Source: Acrocarpospora catenulata
Lineage (GTDB): Bacteria; Actinomycetota; Actinomycetes; Streptosporangiales; Streptosporangiaceae
Direction: 5' to 3'
NCBI RefSeq assembly: GCF_018476525.1
Contig: NZ_JAHCST010000015.1
Location: forward strand, 43,620-107,619
DNA length: 64,000 bases
Shown here: piece by piece, positions 47,255 to 56,198 of the stretch
Numbering within the stretch: the stretch's first letter is position 1
Layout: each line of letters starts with the position of its first letter
Program-made: the position numbers and the translations under genes
Notes under the pieces: generated by a model
What the model saw: the letters and a program-made list of their open reading frames with translations, nothing else
Database searches by the model: none
Told to the model about the DNA's origin: nothing

Positions 47255-48400
47255 TCAAACGATCCGGCGCCCCGACCGCCACACCTGTGCCACCAGCGGA
47301 ACCCCTGGCCGGTAGGCCAGATGCGTGTACGACGGCGCGTCCAGGATCACCAGATCGGCGCGGCGCCCGGGGGCGAGCATGCCGATGTCGGTACGGCGCA
47401 GCGCCTCGGCCCCGCCCAGCGTCGCCGCCCGCACCGCCTCGGCCGGCGTCAGCCCCATCTCCCGTACGGCCAGCGCCACACAGAACGGCATCGAGGAGGT
47501 GAACGAGGAGCCGGGGTTGCAGTCGGTGGCCAGCGCCACCCGCACCCCGGCGTCCAGCAGCCGCCGCCCGTCCGGGTACGGCGAGCGCGTCGAGAACTCC
47601 ACCCCCGGCAGCAACGTGGCCACCACCCCGCTCGCGGCCAGCGCGTCCACGTCCTCATCGGTGAGATAGGTGCAGTGGTCGGCCGCGGCGGCCCCCAGCT
47701 CACAGGCGATCCGCACCCCTGGACCGGGCCCCAGCTGGTTGGCGTGCACCCGAGGCTGGAGCCCCGCCTTGATCCCGGCGGTGAGCACCTCCCTGGCCTG
47801 GTCCTCGTCGAAAGCCCCCCGCTCGCAGAACACGTCCACCCATTTGGCGAACGGCGCGCAGGCGTCCAGCATCGGCCCGGTGACCAGGCGCACGTAGGCG
47901 TCCGGGTCGCCGTCGGGCACCACGTGCGCGCCCAGGAAGGTGGTCTCCGGGGTGAACGCGGCGGCGATCTCCAGGGAGCGGCGCTCGTCCGCCACGGTCA
48001 GGCCGTAGCCGCTCTTGATCTCCACGGTGGTGGTGCCCTGGGCGGCCATCTCGGCCACCAGCACGGCGGTGCCCGCGGCCAGCTCGGGGGTGGTGGCGGC
48101 CCGGGTGGCGGCCACCGTGGTGCGGATGCCGCCCGCCGCGTACGGCCGCCCGGCCATCCTGGCCTCGAACTCGGCGGTGCGGTCCCCGGCGAAGACCAGG
48201 TGGGCGTGGCTGTCCACGAAGCCGGGCAGCATGGCCCTGCCGTCCACGTCCACGTTCTGGTCGGCCAGCGGGGCCCGGCGCTCGGGGCCCGCCCAGACCA
48301 CCGACTCGTCCTCGATCACCAACGCGGCGTCCGTGATCTCCGGGCACTCCGGGTCGGCCGTGTAGAGCTGCCCGATCCCGTGGAACAGCGTCGCCGTCAT
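47255..48400 (-). CDS. hutI: Imidazolonepropionase
   Basis: Hydrolyses imidazolonepropionate to N-formimidoyl-L-glutamate, the third step of histidine breakdown. It is 381 residues of the amidohydrolase superfamily: metal motif [35 protein letters not shown], and [18 protein letters not shown]. It is the last gene of the minus-strand operon, 8 bp after hutF. Confidence 0.95.
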   Translation of the reverse strand: MTATLFHGIGQLYTADPECPEITDAALVIEDESVVWAGPERRAPLADQNVDVDGRAMLPGFVDSHAHLVFAGDRTAEFEARMAGRPYAAGGIRTTVAATRAATTPELAAGTAVLVAEMAAQGTTTVEIKSGYGLTVADERRSLEIAAAFTPETTFLGAHVVPDGDPDAYVRLVTGPMLDACAPFAKWVDVFCERGAFDEDQAREVLTAGIKAGLQPRVHANQLGPGPGVRIACELGAAAADHCTYLTDEDVDALAASGVVATLLPGVEFSTRSPYPDGRRLLDAGVRVALATDCNPGSSFTSSMPFCVALAVREMGLTPAEAVRAATLGGAEALRRTDIGMLAPGRRADLVILDAPSYTHLAYRPGVPLVAQVWRSGRRIV

Positions 48401-48408
48401 GTCGCCCC

Positions 48409-49749
48409 TTACTCCCGCACTGCGATGATCGCGTCCTGGAGCAGCGTGCCCGCGTCGCCCAGGAGATGCCTGCCGTTTTCAACGATCAGGCGGCCCCCCG
48501 AGACCACCGAGCGCACGTCCGCCGCGGTCGCCGCGAACACCACCGATTCCACCGCCGAAGAGGCGGTCGCGCCGGCCGTGCGGACCGAGTCGAGCCGGAC
48601 CGTGACCAGATCGGCGTGCGCGCCCGGCAGCAGGAACCCGGCGTCGGGGAAGCCGAGGGAGGCGTGCCCGGCGGCGGTGGCGGCGTGCAGCAGCTCGGCC
48701 GCCTGCCAGTGGCCGCGCTCCTCGGTGGCCAGCCGCTCGTCCAGCTCGACCGCGCGGGCCTCCTCGAACAGGTCGATCACCGCGTGGCTGTCGGAGCCCA
48801 GGGTGATCGGGCTGCCGGCCTCCAGCAGGCGGCGGGCGGGGCCGATGCCGTCGGCGAGGTCGCGTTCGGTGGTCGGGCACATGCAGACGTGGGTGGCCGA
48901 GCCGGACAGCAGCGCCACGTCCACGTCCGACACGTGGGTGGCGTGCACGGCGGTGGAGCGCGGGCCGAGCGCGCCGTGCTCGTGCAGCACCTGCACGGGG
49001 GTGGCGGCGTAGGCGGCCACACAGGCGTCGTTCTCGGCGCGCTGCTCGGAGACGTGCGCGTGCAGCGGCCCGGCGATCCGGTGCGCGAGCTCCACCACCA
49101 CCGGCATCTGCTCGGGCGGCACCGCGCGCACCGAATGGATGGCGGCGCCGATCTCCACGTCGTCGGCGTCGTGGTAGATGGCGGCCAGCGCCTCGGCGCG
49201 CTCGGCCCAGCTCTTGGCGTGGCCGTCGCAGAAGCGCTGCTGCGGGATGGTCGGGGCGGCGCCGAAACCGGCGCTGAGGTAGCAGGTGTCCAGCAGCGCG
49301 ATGCGCAGCCCCGCCTCCCTGGCCGCCTGGACCAGCGCGTGCGCCATGGCGTTGCGGTCCAGGTACGGCACGCCTCCTGGCCCGTGGTGGACGTAGTGGA
49401 ACTCGCCCACCGAGGTGATCCCGGCCAGCGCCATCTCCGCGTACACGGCCCTGGCCAGGGCGAGGTAGCTGTCGGGGTCGAGGCGGGCGGCCACCGCGTA
49501 CATCTGCTCGCGCCAGGTCCAGAACGAGCCGCGCTCGGTCTGGGTGTGGCCGCGCAGCGCGCGGTGGAAGGCGTGCGAGTGCGCGTTGGCCAGGCCGGGG
49601 ATGGTCAGCCCGGCGAGCCGGACCGCACTCGGCGGCGGGTCCACGCCGGCCACGACGTCGGTGATCCAGCGGCCCTCGACGGTGACCAGCACCCGGGAGT
49701 GCACCTCCCCGGGCGGCAGCCAGGCCAGCTCGCACCAGTACGCGGTCAT
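48409..49749 (-). CDS. hutF: Formimidoylglutamate deiminase
   Basis: Converts N-formimidoylglutamate to N-formylglutamate plus ammonia. It is 446 residues with the amidohydrolase metal site [34 protein letters not shown] and [12 protein letters not shown]. With HutF the pathway runs through formylglutamate. The ATG at 49749 overlaps the stop of the upstream amidohydrolase (ATGA). An in-frame start 15 nt earlier lies inside the upstream gene and is less likely. Confidence 0.94.
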   Translation of the reverse strand: MTAYWCELAWLPPGEVHSRVLVTVEGRWITDVVAGVDPPPSAVRLAGLTIPGLANAHSHAFHRALRGHTQTERGSFWTWREQMYAVAARLDPDSYLALARAVYAEMALAGITSVGEFHYVHHGPGGVPYLDRNAMAHALVQAAREAGLRIALLDTCYLSAGFGAAPTIPQQRFCDGHAKSWAERAEALAAIYHDADDVEIGAAIHSVRAVPPEQMPVVVELAHRIAGPLHAHVSEQRAENDACVAAYAATPVQVLHEHGALGPRSTAVHATHVSDVDVALLSGSATHVCMCPTTERDLADGIGPARRLLEAGSPITLGSDSHAVIDLFEEARAVELDERLATEERGHWQAAELLHAATAAGHASLGFPDAGFLLPGAHADLVTVRLDSVRTAGATASSAVESVVFAATAADVRSVVSGGRLIVENGRHLLGDAGTLLQDAIIAVRE

Positions 49750-50915
49750 GTCCGCCCCCCGCACAGGTCGGCCAGCACGGCGGTCAGCGCGGTCACGCCC
49801 GCCAGGCAGTCGGCCGGTTCGGCGAACTCGGCCGGGGAGTGCGAGACGCCGGTCGGGTTACGCACGAACAGCATGGCGCTCGGCACGCCCGCCGAGGCCA
49901 GGATCCCGGCGTCGTGCCCGGCCCCGGTGGGCAGGATCTGCGCGGCCCCGCCGTCCAGCGCGGCGCCGGCCACCGTGGCCAGGTGGTCGCGCAGCTCGGG
50001 GGCGAAGGTCACCTCGGGGGTCCAGGACTCGCAGACCACCTCGGGGCCTTCGGAGAGTTCGGCCACCAGGCGGCGGACCTCCTCCTCGCGGGCGCCCCGC
50101 GCGTCCAGCCAGGCCGAGACCAGGGAGGGCACGGCGTTGGCGTTGTTGGGGACGACCTGCACCTTGCCGAAGGTGGCGACCACGCCGAGCCGTTCGGCGG
50201 CGGCGCGGGCGGCCAGCACGGCCTGGGCGTAGCGGAGCATCGGGTCGTCCCTGTCGGCCAGCGCGGTGGTGCCGGCGTGGTCGGCGGTGCCGTGGAAGTC
50301 GAAGCGCCACCGGCCGTGCGGCCAGATCGCGCTGGCCACGCCCACCGGACCGCGCAGCGCCCGGCCCTGCTCGACGTGGAGTTCCACGAAGACGGCCACC
50401 TGGCGCAGGGTCGGCTTGTCCAGGCCCAGGCTCAGCGGATCCCGGCCCTGCGCGCGCATCGCCTCGGCCAGCGTGACGCCCGCCTCGTCGGTGAGACCGC
50501 GGGCGCGTTCCGGGGTGAGCGCGCCGGTGAGCAGCCGGGAGCCGACGCAGGGCACGCCGAACCTGGCCCCCTCCTCGTCGGTGAAGCAGACCACGCCCAG
50601 CGGCCGGGCGGGCTGGAAGCCGTCGCGGCGGAGCCGGTCCACCGCGTGGAAGGCGGAGACCACGCCCAGCGGACCGTCGAAGGCGCCGCCCTCGCGGACC
50701 GAGTCCAGGTGGCTGCCGGTGACCACACCGGGACGCTCGGCCGGGTCGCCCCACCAGGCCCACAGGTTGCCGTTGCGATCCTCGTACCGGGTCAGGGCGC
50801 GGGCGTCGGCCTCCTGGCAGAACCACTCCCGCAGCTCCAGTTCGGCGGGCGACCAGGCGTCCCGCCGGTAGCCCCCGGTCCTGGTCCGGCCGATTCCTGC
50901 AAGTACGTCGAGCAT
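49746..50915 (-). CDS. M20-family amidohydrolase (allantoate amidohydrolase-like) in the hut operon
   Basis: 389-residue peptidase M20 family enzyme of the allantoate/N-carbamoyl-amino-acid amidohydrolase group: GSHLDSVREGGAFDGPLGV, TDEEGARFGVPCVGSRL, ELHVEQGRAL, and GAGHDAGILA carry the metal and substrate residues. First gene of the operon with hutF and hutI. Since HutF yields N-formylglutamate and no canonical HutG is seen, this enzyme may be the N-formylglutamate deformylase; that is inference from context. The start may be the ATG at 50915 or the GTG at 50924. Confidence 0.88.
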   Translation of the reverse strand: MLDVLAGIGRTRTGGYRRDAWSPAELELREWFCQEADARALTRYEDRNGNLWAWWGDPAERPGVVTGSHLDSVREGGAFDGPLGVVSAFHAVDRLRRDGFQPARPLGVVCFTDEEGARFGVPCVGSRLLTGALTPERARGLTDEAGVTLAEAMRAQGRDPLSLGLDKPTLRQVAVFVELHVEQGRALRGPVGVASAIWPHGRWRFDFHGTADHAGTTALADRDDPMLRYAQAVLAARAAAERLGVVATFGKVQVVPNNANAVPSLVSAWLDARGAREEEVRRLVAELSEGPEVVCESWTPEVTFAPELRDHLATVAGAALDGGAAQILPTGAGHDAGILASAGVPSAMLFVRNPTGVSHSPAEFAEPADCLAGVTALTAVLADLCGGRT

Positions 50916-50928
50916 GTCCCCCACCCTA

Positions 50929-50946
50929 CTGAATGGACCTATTCAG
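50929..50946 (-). promoter_or_regulatory. Hut operator-like palindrome 1
   Basis: On the minus strand CTGAATAGGTCCATTCAG is a near-perfect palindrome with TGAAT arms and a 6-bp centre. It lies 15 bp before the amidohydrolase start, just upstream of its Shine-Dalgarno, and includes the SDR stop codon. The partner site precedes hutU. Confidence 0.65.
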
Positions 50947-51626
50947 GTCACCGGCCCGGGCGCCGGGCGGAGAGTGATCTCGGTGACATGCGCGTCGGGG
51001 GTGGCGGTCACGGCGGCCAGCACCGCCGCCGCGACGGACTCGGGGGCCAGGTACCGCTCCGGCTGGTACTCCCCGTTCTCCTGGGCGCGCACCCGGCGCT
51101 GCATGTCGGTGTCCACGCGGCCGGGGAAGATCGAGGTCACCCGGATCGCGGGCTCCTCCAGGCGGAGGCCGTCGGCCAGGGCGCGCAGCGCGTGCTTGCT
51201 GGCGCCGTAGGACGCCCAGCCGGGGTGGACGCGCAGGCCGGAGCCGGAGTTGATGAAGACCACCTGGCCCCGGGTGGCGCGCAGCGCGGGCAGCAGCAGC
51301 CGGGTCAGCTCGGCCACCGCCACCACGTTCACCTCGTAGGTGGCCCGCCAGACCTCGGCGGGGGTGGTCGCGATGGCGCCCAGGGTGATCACTCCGGCGC
51401 TGTGCACCAGCAGGTCCACCCGGCCCAGATGGGCGACGTCGGCCTCGGTCAGCTCGGTGAGGTCCACCGGGAGCGGGTGGGCGCCCAGTTCCTGGCAGAT
51501 CTTCTCCAGGGCCGCCCCGCCCCGGCCGCCGAGGACCAGCGCGTACCGGTCGGCGAGCGCCCTCGCGACCGCGGCCCCCACTCCACGCGACGCCCCTGTG
51601 ATCAGGGCGACCGGACGTTCGCTCAT
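50943..51626 (-). CDS. Short-chain dehydrogenase/reductase
   Basis: 227-residue SDR oxidoreductase. The cofactor loop ALITGASRGVGAAVARAL (TGxxxGxG) lies at the N-terminus; VHSAG replaces the usual NNAG; the catalytic Ser, Tyr and Lys are in FINSGSGLRVHPGWASYGASKHAL (Tyr-x3-Lys). The substrate is unknown. It runs in the same direction as the hut operon and ends 27 bp before it, but an operator-like palindrome begins at its stop codon, so it may be a separate transcript. A GTG 9 nt upstream is an alternative start. Confidence 0.87.
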   Translation of the reverse strand: MSERPVALITGASRGVGAAVARALADRYALVLGGRGGAALEKICQELGAHPLPVDLTELTEADVAHLGRVDLLVHSAGVITLGAIATTPAEVWRATYEVNVVAVAELTRLLLPALRATRGQVVFINSGSGLRVHPGWASYGASKHALRALADGLRLEEPAIRVTSIFPGRVDTDMQRRVRAQENGEYQPERYLAPESVAAAVLAAVTATPDAHVTEITLRPAPGPVT

Positions 51627-51785
51627 GCCTCCCACCCTAACCCGGTGAATCGATCATGGCTTTCTGCGGACGGTCGCGAAACTGTCGGTGACGACCGGCA
51701 GCATGGTGGGAAAACCGCTTGACCCTGACGCCGGGTGAGCCTTCATGCTGGCGTTTCCCCTGAACCCCATATATCGGAGACCACT

Positions 51786-52745
51786 ATGATCATCGAGGCT
51801 CACGACCTCCGGAAGACTTTCACCGCCAAGCGTGGTCGCGGCAAGACCGAGCAGGTCGAGGCGGTCCGGGGCATCGACCTCGCCGTGGAGAAAGGCGAGA
51901 TCTTCGCCGCGCTCGGCCCCAACGGGGCGGGGAAGACCACCACCGTGCGCATGCTGGCCACCTTCATCGCCCCCACCTCGGGCACCGCCCGGGTGGCCGG
52001 TTACGACGTGGTGAAGGAGGCCGCCAAGGTACGGGAGAACATCGGGTACGTGAGCCAGGCCGGTGGGGTGGACGAGAACTCCCCCGGTCTGGAGAGCCTG
52101 ATGCTGGCGGCCAGGATCAGCGGCATGTCCAAGAAACAGGCCAGAGCCAGGGCCGACGAGCTCCTTGAGGCGTTCAGCCTGACCGAGATCGCCAATCGCC
52201 CGGCCAAGACCCTCTCCGGCGGGCAGAAGCGCCGCTTCGCGCTGGCCATCGGGCTGGTCACCGCCCCGCCACTGGTCTTCCTGGACGAGCCCACCACCGG
52301 TCTGGACCCGCAGAACCGCGCCAACCTCTGGGACGAGGTGCGCGCCCTGCGCGACCAGGGCACCAGCGTGCTGCTCACCACCCACTACCTGGACGAGGCG
52401 GACGCGCTCTGCGACCGGCTGATCATCGTCGACCACGGCCAGATCGTCGCCCAGGGCACGCCCAACGAGCTTAAGAAGGAGGTGGCCGGGGACGTGGTCA
52501 CCCTCCGGCTCAAGGGTGTGGACGAGGCCAGGGAACTGCTCGCCGCCCAGCCGTACATCAAGGAGGTCCGGGCCGAGGACGACCTGCTCCGCGCCTACCT
52601 GGACGACGGCGAGCACGGGCTGCCGCGCCTGCTCCGCGCGCTGGAGGAGCGGAGCCTGACGCTGGACTCCATCTCGCTGGACCGGGCCACGCTCGACGAC
52701 GTCTTCCTCCGCCACACCGGCCGCTCGCTGCGCGACGCCGCCTGA
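51786..52745 (+). CDS. DrrA-like ABC transporter ATP-binding protein
   Basis: 319-residue ATPase of the daunorubicin-resistance (DrrA) class: Walker A GPNGAGKTTT, YVSQAGGVDENSPGLESL after the Q-loop, signature LSGGQKRR, Walker B LVFLDEPTTGLDP and TTHYLDEAD. The C-terminal 90 residues (SISLDRATLDDVFLRHTGR) match the DrrA regulatory extension. The ATG at 51786 follows GGAGA at 5 nt. It pairs with the ABC-2 permease 35 bp downstream and exports an unknown compound. Confidence 0.92.
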   Translation: MIIEAHDLRKTFTAKRGRGKTEQVEAVRGIDLAVEKGEIFAALGPNGAGKTTTVRMLATFIAPTSGTARVAGYDVVKEAAKVRENIGYVSQAGGVDENSPGLESLMLAARISGMSKKQARARADELLEAFSLTEIANRPAKTLSGGQKRRFALAIGLVTAPPLVFLDEPTTGLDPQNRANLWDEVRALRDQGTSVLLTTHYLDEADALCDRLIIVDHGQIVAQGTPNELKKEVAGDVVTLRLKGVDEARELLAAQPYIKEVRAEDDLLRAYLDDGEHGLPRLLRALEERSLTLDSISLDRATLDDVFLRHTGRSLRDAA

Positions 52746-52780
52746 CCACCCCCTGCTTCCCTTACCTGAAGGAATCCCCG

Positions 52781-53530
52781 ATGCTTCGCCATACGTCCCT
52801 GTTCCTCGGCTACGAGCTGCGTTTCCTGCTCAGGAACCCGGTCTGGCCGCTGTTCGGCATCATCCAGCCCGTGATGTACCTGCTCTTCTTCGCGCCGCTG
52901 CTGGGCAGCACCACCCAGAGTGGTTCGATGCCCGAGGTGCTGGCCATGTTCACCCCCGGCTCGATGATGATGATCGCGTTGTTCGGGTCGCTGTTCGGCG
53001 GGTTCGGGCTGATCAACGAGACCCGCAACGGCGTGCTGGAGCGGCTGGCGGTCAGCCCGGCCTGGCCCCCGGCCATCATCCTGGGCCGGGCGGCCAAGGA
53101 CATGCTGGTCCTGGTCGTCCAGGCCATCCTGGTGATGGGCATCGCCATGATCATGGGGCTGCGCATCACGCTGCCCGCCTTCCTGCTCATGCTCGGCCTG
53201 ATGGCGTTGACCGGCCTGTTCGCGGCCACCCTCTCCTACGGGCTGGCGCTGGCCCTCCGCGACGAGAACGGCATGTCGCAGCTCGTGCAGTTCTTCGCCA
53301 TGCCGCTGACCCTGATCGCCGGGCTCTTCCTGCCGGTCTCGCTCGGGCCGGACTGGCTCCAGACGCTGGCCAGGTTCAACCCGCTCTACTACGGGGTGGA
53401 GGCCGGGCGCGCGCTGTTCCGCGACGACCTCGGCGACAGCACCATCCCGGTCGCCTTCGGGCTGCTGGCCGTGCTGTCCCTGATCACCATCACCTGGTCG
53501 ATGCGGTCGCTCCGCAAGATGGCCGGTTAG
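52781..53530 (+). CDS. DrrB-like ABC-2 type permease
   Basis: 249 residues with six membrane segments, e.g. PLFGIIQPVMYLLFFAPLL and MPLTLIAGLFLPVSLGPDWL; the latter with FNPLYYGVEAGRALF is the ABC-2 signature. A GAAGGA site precedes the ATG. It forms a two-gene exporter with the ATPase; convergent with the RpiR-type regulator gene 19 bp away. Confidence 0.9.
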   Translation: MLRHTSLFLGYELRFLLRNPVWPLFGIIQPVMYLLFFAPLLGSTTQSGSMPEVLAMFTPGSMMMIALFGSLFGGFGLINETRNGVLERLAVSPAWPPAIILGRAAKDMLVLVVQAILVMGIAMIMGLRITLPAFLLMLGLMALTGLFAATLSYGLALALRDENGMSQLVQFFAMPLTLIAGLFLPVSLGPDWLQTLARFNPLYYGVEAGRALFRDDLGDSTIPVAFGLLAVLSLITITWSMRSLRKMAG

Positions 53531-53549
53531 GAAGATGGCCGGGTAGGTC

Positions 53550-54383
53550 TCACCAGAAGACCTGGTGCTGTTCGGCCACCCGCTCGTACTCCTCCAGGCG
53601 GGCCTGGGTGCGCAGCGGCGCCGCGTCGGCCATCGCCTCCACCAGGAGCATGGCCAGGGCCAGCGGCGCCGCGTGCGAGTCGAACACCAGCCGCTCCCCG
53701 ACCGGCGCGTCCAGCACGACGTCGGCGGGGAACGGCACGCCGGGCCGATCCGTGATCGCCGCCACCTTCAGCCCCAGCTTCCTGGCCAGTTCCAGGCCCC
53801 GTACGGCCTCGGCCGGATAGCGGGGCAGCACGACGGCCAGCAGCCAGTCCGCCCCCGCGCGGCGGGCCGCGTGCAGCGTGTCCGAGAGCTCAGAGCCGCC
53901 GTGGGTGAGCAGCCGCACGTCGGGGTGGATGCGCCGCGCGTAGTACGCGAACGTGGTGGCCAGACCGCTCGACACGCGCAGGCCCAGCACCGGCAGCGGC
54001 TCGCAGGCCGCCAGCGCGCCGCCCAGCGCCACCAGCCCGGAGTCCGGCGCGAGCACCCGTTCCCTGAGCGCGACCAGGTTCCTGATCTCCGCGTCCACCG
54101 CCTCGCCGAGCCGCGCCCGCTCACCGGTGGCGTCCACCGGGACGGGCACGCCGCGGTCCAGGACCAGCGGCCGGAGCGCGTGCCGGAGCTCCGGATATCC
54201 GGCGAAGCCCAGCGCCGCCGCGAACCGGGTGACCGAGGGCTGGCTCACCCCGGCCCGGCCCGCCAGCTCCACACTGGACAGGAAGATCGCCTCATGCAGG
54301 TGTTCGGCCAGGTAGTGGGCGATGCGCCGCTGCACCGGCGAGAGCCGCCTGCCGGCCAGCAACCGGTCGAGTCCCTCGGCCAC
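53550..54383 (-). CDS. RpiR/MurR-family transcriptional regulator
   Basis: 277-residue regulator. The N-terminal HTH_6 domain (LSPVQRRIAHYLAEHLHEA, then SVELAGRAGVSQPSVTRFAAALGFAGYPELR) is followed by a C-terminal SIS domain (about 115-250), which in this family binds sugar phosphates or other phosphorylated metabolites. The GTG at 54383 was chosen because GGAGG lies 5 nt upstream; a GTG at 54416 is an alternative. It lies between the two hut transcripts and is a candidate regulator for them or for the adjacent secreted proteins. Confidence 0.85.
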   Translation of the reverse strand: MAEGLDRLLAGRRLSPVQRRIAHYLAEHLHEAIFLSSVELAGRAGVSQPSVTRFAAALGFAGYPELRHALRPLVLDRGVPVPVDATGERARLGEAVDAEIRNLVALRERVLAPDSGLVALGGALAACEPLPVLGLRVSSGLATTFAYYARRIHPDVRLLTHGGSELSDTLHAARRAGADWLLAVVLPRYPAEAVRGLELARKLGLKVAAITDRPGVPFPADVVLDAPVGERLVFDSHAAPLALAMLLVEAMADAAPLRTQARLEEYERVAEQHQVFW

Positions 54384-54560
54384 ACACACCTCCAGAGCTG
54401 TTCCAGCGGCTGGCACACCGTACCCGGCCGGAAGCGGTGCTCAGACCCTTGGGATTTCTGCACCGTTTCCCGACAAATGTTCATCATCAGCACCATCAGG
54501 GTCTGCGATGATGACCATCCCTGAATGATCGGTTCTCATCCGCAGAAGGGCAAAATCTCC

Positions 54561-55388
54561 ATGAGGCGCTGGGTTGCCCTGGCCGCAGCCGCCCTGCTCG
54601 CCGTGTCCGTCACACCGGGCACGGCCACCGCGCAGGCCGCTCCGCCGCACCCGCTGCAGGCGATCAAGAAACAACTCCACTCCGGCCACGGCGTACGCCT
54701 CGCCGAGCTGAGCTGGGTCACCATCAAGAAGGAGCGGGTGACCGTCCTGCGCTCCTTCAGCGACCTGCAGCTCAGCCCCCGAGGGGTGGTCGGCTACGAC
54801 CTCTCGGTCAAGCTGGAGCCGCTGGAAGACGAGGGCCCCGCGTACGACGCGCTGGTCTCGGCGAACATGCTGGACCAGGTGCAGATCACGCACGCGGGCG
54901 GCGCGACGTACATGATCGGCGACTTCGACTCCCGGCCGCTGCCGACCGGCAAGAGCTGGATCCGGCTGACCACGCCCCTCCCGGACATGTACACCAACCA
55001 GTCGGTCGACCTGTTCAACCCCCGGATCCGGACCGCGCTGCTGCGCGGGAAAACCGGTAAGGCCGTCTCCGGCGGCGGACGCCTCTACCAGGGGGTGGTG
55101 ACCTCCGCGCGGCTGGAGAAACTGCGCACCGGGAAGACCATCAAGGACAAGTCCAAGGTCCTCTGGCGGCTCTGGACGGACGCCAAGGGCCTGCCCCTGC
55201 GGCTGCGCTCCACCTATTTCCTGGACCTGGAGTTCCTGAAGGCGGAGGTGAGCACCGAGACCCGCTTCCGCGACTGGGGTGTGCCCATGGTCATCACTCC
55301 CCCGCCGGCCAGCCAGGTGGTCAACGAGAGCGAACTCCCGCCCTTCACCTTCGAGCTCCCCGCGGACCTGCTGAAGGCCACCTCGTGA
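54561..55388 (+). CDS. Secreted protein of unknown function, paralogue 1
   Basis: 275 residues from the ATG at 54561 (a longer frame starts at 54525). A Sec signal peptide (RRWVALAAAALLAVSVTPG) ends near TAQAAPP. No known domain was recognised. The C-terminal part (LWRLWTDAKGLPLRLRS, ETRFRDWGVPMVITPPPASQ) recalls the LolA/LppX-like fold in which a secreted beta-sheet protein carries lipids; that is weak inference. It overlaps its paralogue by 4 bp (GTGA). Confidence 0.8.
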   Translation: MRRWVALAAAALLAVSVTPGTATAQAAPPHPLQAIKKQLHSGHGVRLAELSWVTIKKERVTVLRSFSDLQLSPRGVVGYDLSVKLEPLEDEGPAYDALVSANMLDQVQITHAGGATYMIGDFDSRPLPTGKSWIRLTTPLPDMYTNQSVDLFNPRIRTALLRGKTGKAVSGGGRLYQGVVTSARLEKLRTGKTIKDKSKVLWRLWTDAKGLPLRLRSTYFLDLEFLKAEVSTETRFRDWGVPMVITPPPASQVVNESELPPFTFELPADLLKATS

Positions 55389-56179
55389 GGCGGTGGATCG
55401 CGGTGGCCGCGGCCGTCCTGGCGGCGGTCACCGTCCCGGGTATCGCCGACGCGCAGACCGCGCCGCCGGACCCGGCGCAGGCGGTGCGGAGCCGGCTCCA
55501 GCACCAGACCGGCGTGACCGTGGCCGAGGTGGCGCGGTTCTCCCTGGCCAAGGGGGGCTTCCGGCGCATCCGCGTGCAGAGCGAGGTGCAGCTCGGGCCG
55601 GACGGGCCGGTCGGGTCGTACATGAAGATCTACGACGTCCCTGACCCGAACACGCCGTGGACGCTGGAGGCCGACCGGCGGGCCTCGCTGAACGCGGTCG
55701 ACCGCTACAACGCGATCTACGCCGACGGTCGCATGCACCTGCTGGACGAGGGTCTCTACGCCTCCCTGCCGGACGGCAAGACCTGGTACCGGACACCTGC
55801 CGACTCGGGCGACAAGCCGGCCTTCACCGTCCAGCGGATCGACGTGTACAACCCGCTCGTGCTGGCCTCCCTGGTCGCCGGCAAGAAGGCCACGGCGGTC
55901 CAGGGCGGCTGGCTCTACCAGGGCACCACCAGCTACAAGGCGCTGTCCAAGGCCGCCGGTGACCGTGTCCTGGACACCGACCCCAAGCCGATCCGGTGGT
56001 GGCTGTGGACCGACGCGACGGGCCTGCCCGCCCGCCTGCGTACCGCGGAGTCCGCGGGTGACTTCCGCCATTCGGGCTCGGCCAATGTCGACACCCGGTT
56101 CAGCGACTGGGGAAGGGCTCTGGTGGTCACCGCCCCGCCCGCCGACCAGGTGGCCGACGAGCGGTTGCCGGTCAAATAA
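55385..56179 (+). CDS. Secreted protein of unknown function, paralogue 2
   Basis: 264 residues with signal peptide RRWIAVAAAVLAAVTVPGIA. It is clearly homologous to the preceding protein: HQTGVTVAEVARFSLAKG aligns with HSGHGVRLAELSWVTIKK, and WWLWTDATGLPARLRT and DTRFSDWGRALVVTAPPADQ align with the C-terminal motifs. The GTG start overlaps the upstream stop, so the pair is translated together. Convergent with hutU 19 bp away. Confidence 0.8.
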   Translation: MRRWIAVAAAVLAAVTVPGIADAQTAPPDPAQAVRSRLQHQTGVTVAEVARFSLAKGGFRRIRVQSEVQLGPDGPVGSYMKIYDVPDPNTPWTLEADRRASLNAVDRYNAIYADGRMHLLDEGLYASLPDGKTWYRTPADSGDKPAFTVQRIDVYNPLVLASLVAGKKATAVQGGWLYQGTTSYKALSKAAGDRVLDTDPKPIRWWLWTDATGLPARLRTAESAGDFRHSGSANVDTRFSDWGRALVVTAPPADQVADERLPVK

Positions 56180-56198
56180 CCAGTGAGATAACCGGGGC

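Noticed and set aside
54514..54535. Third hut-type operator near the RpiR-type gene
   Set aside because: Only one arm (CTGAATG) matches; the second arm differs at most positions.
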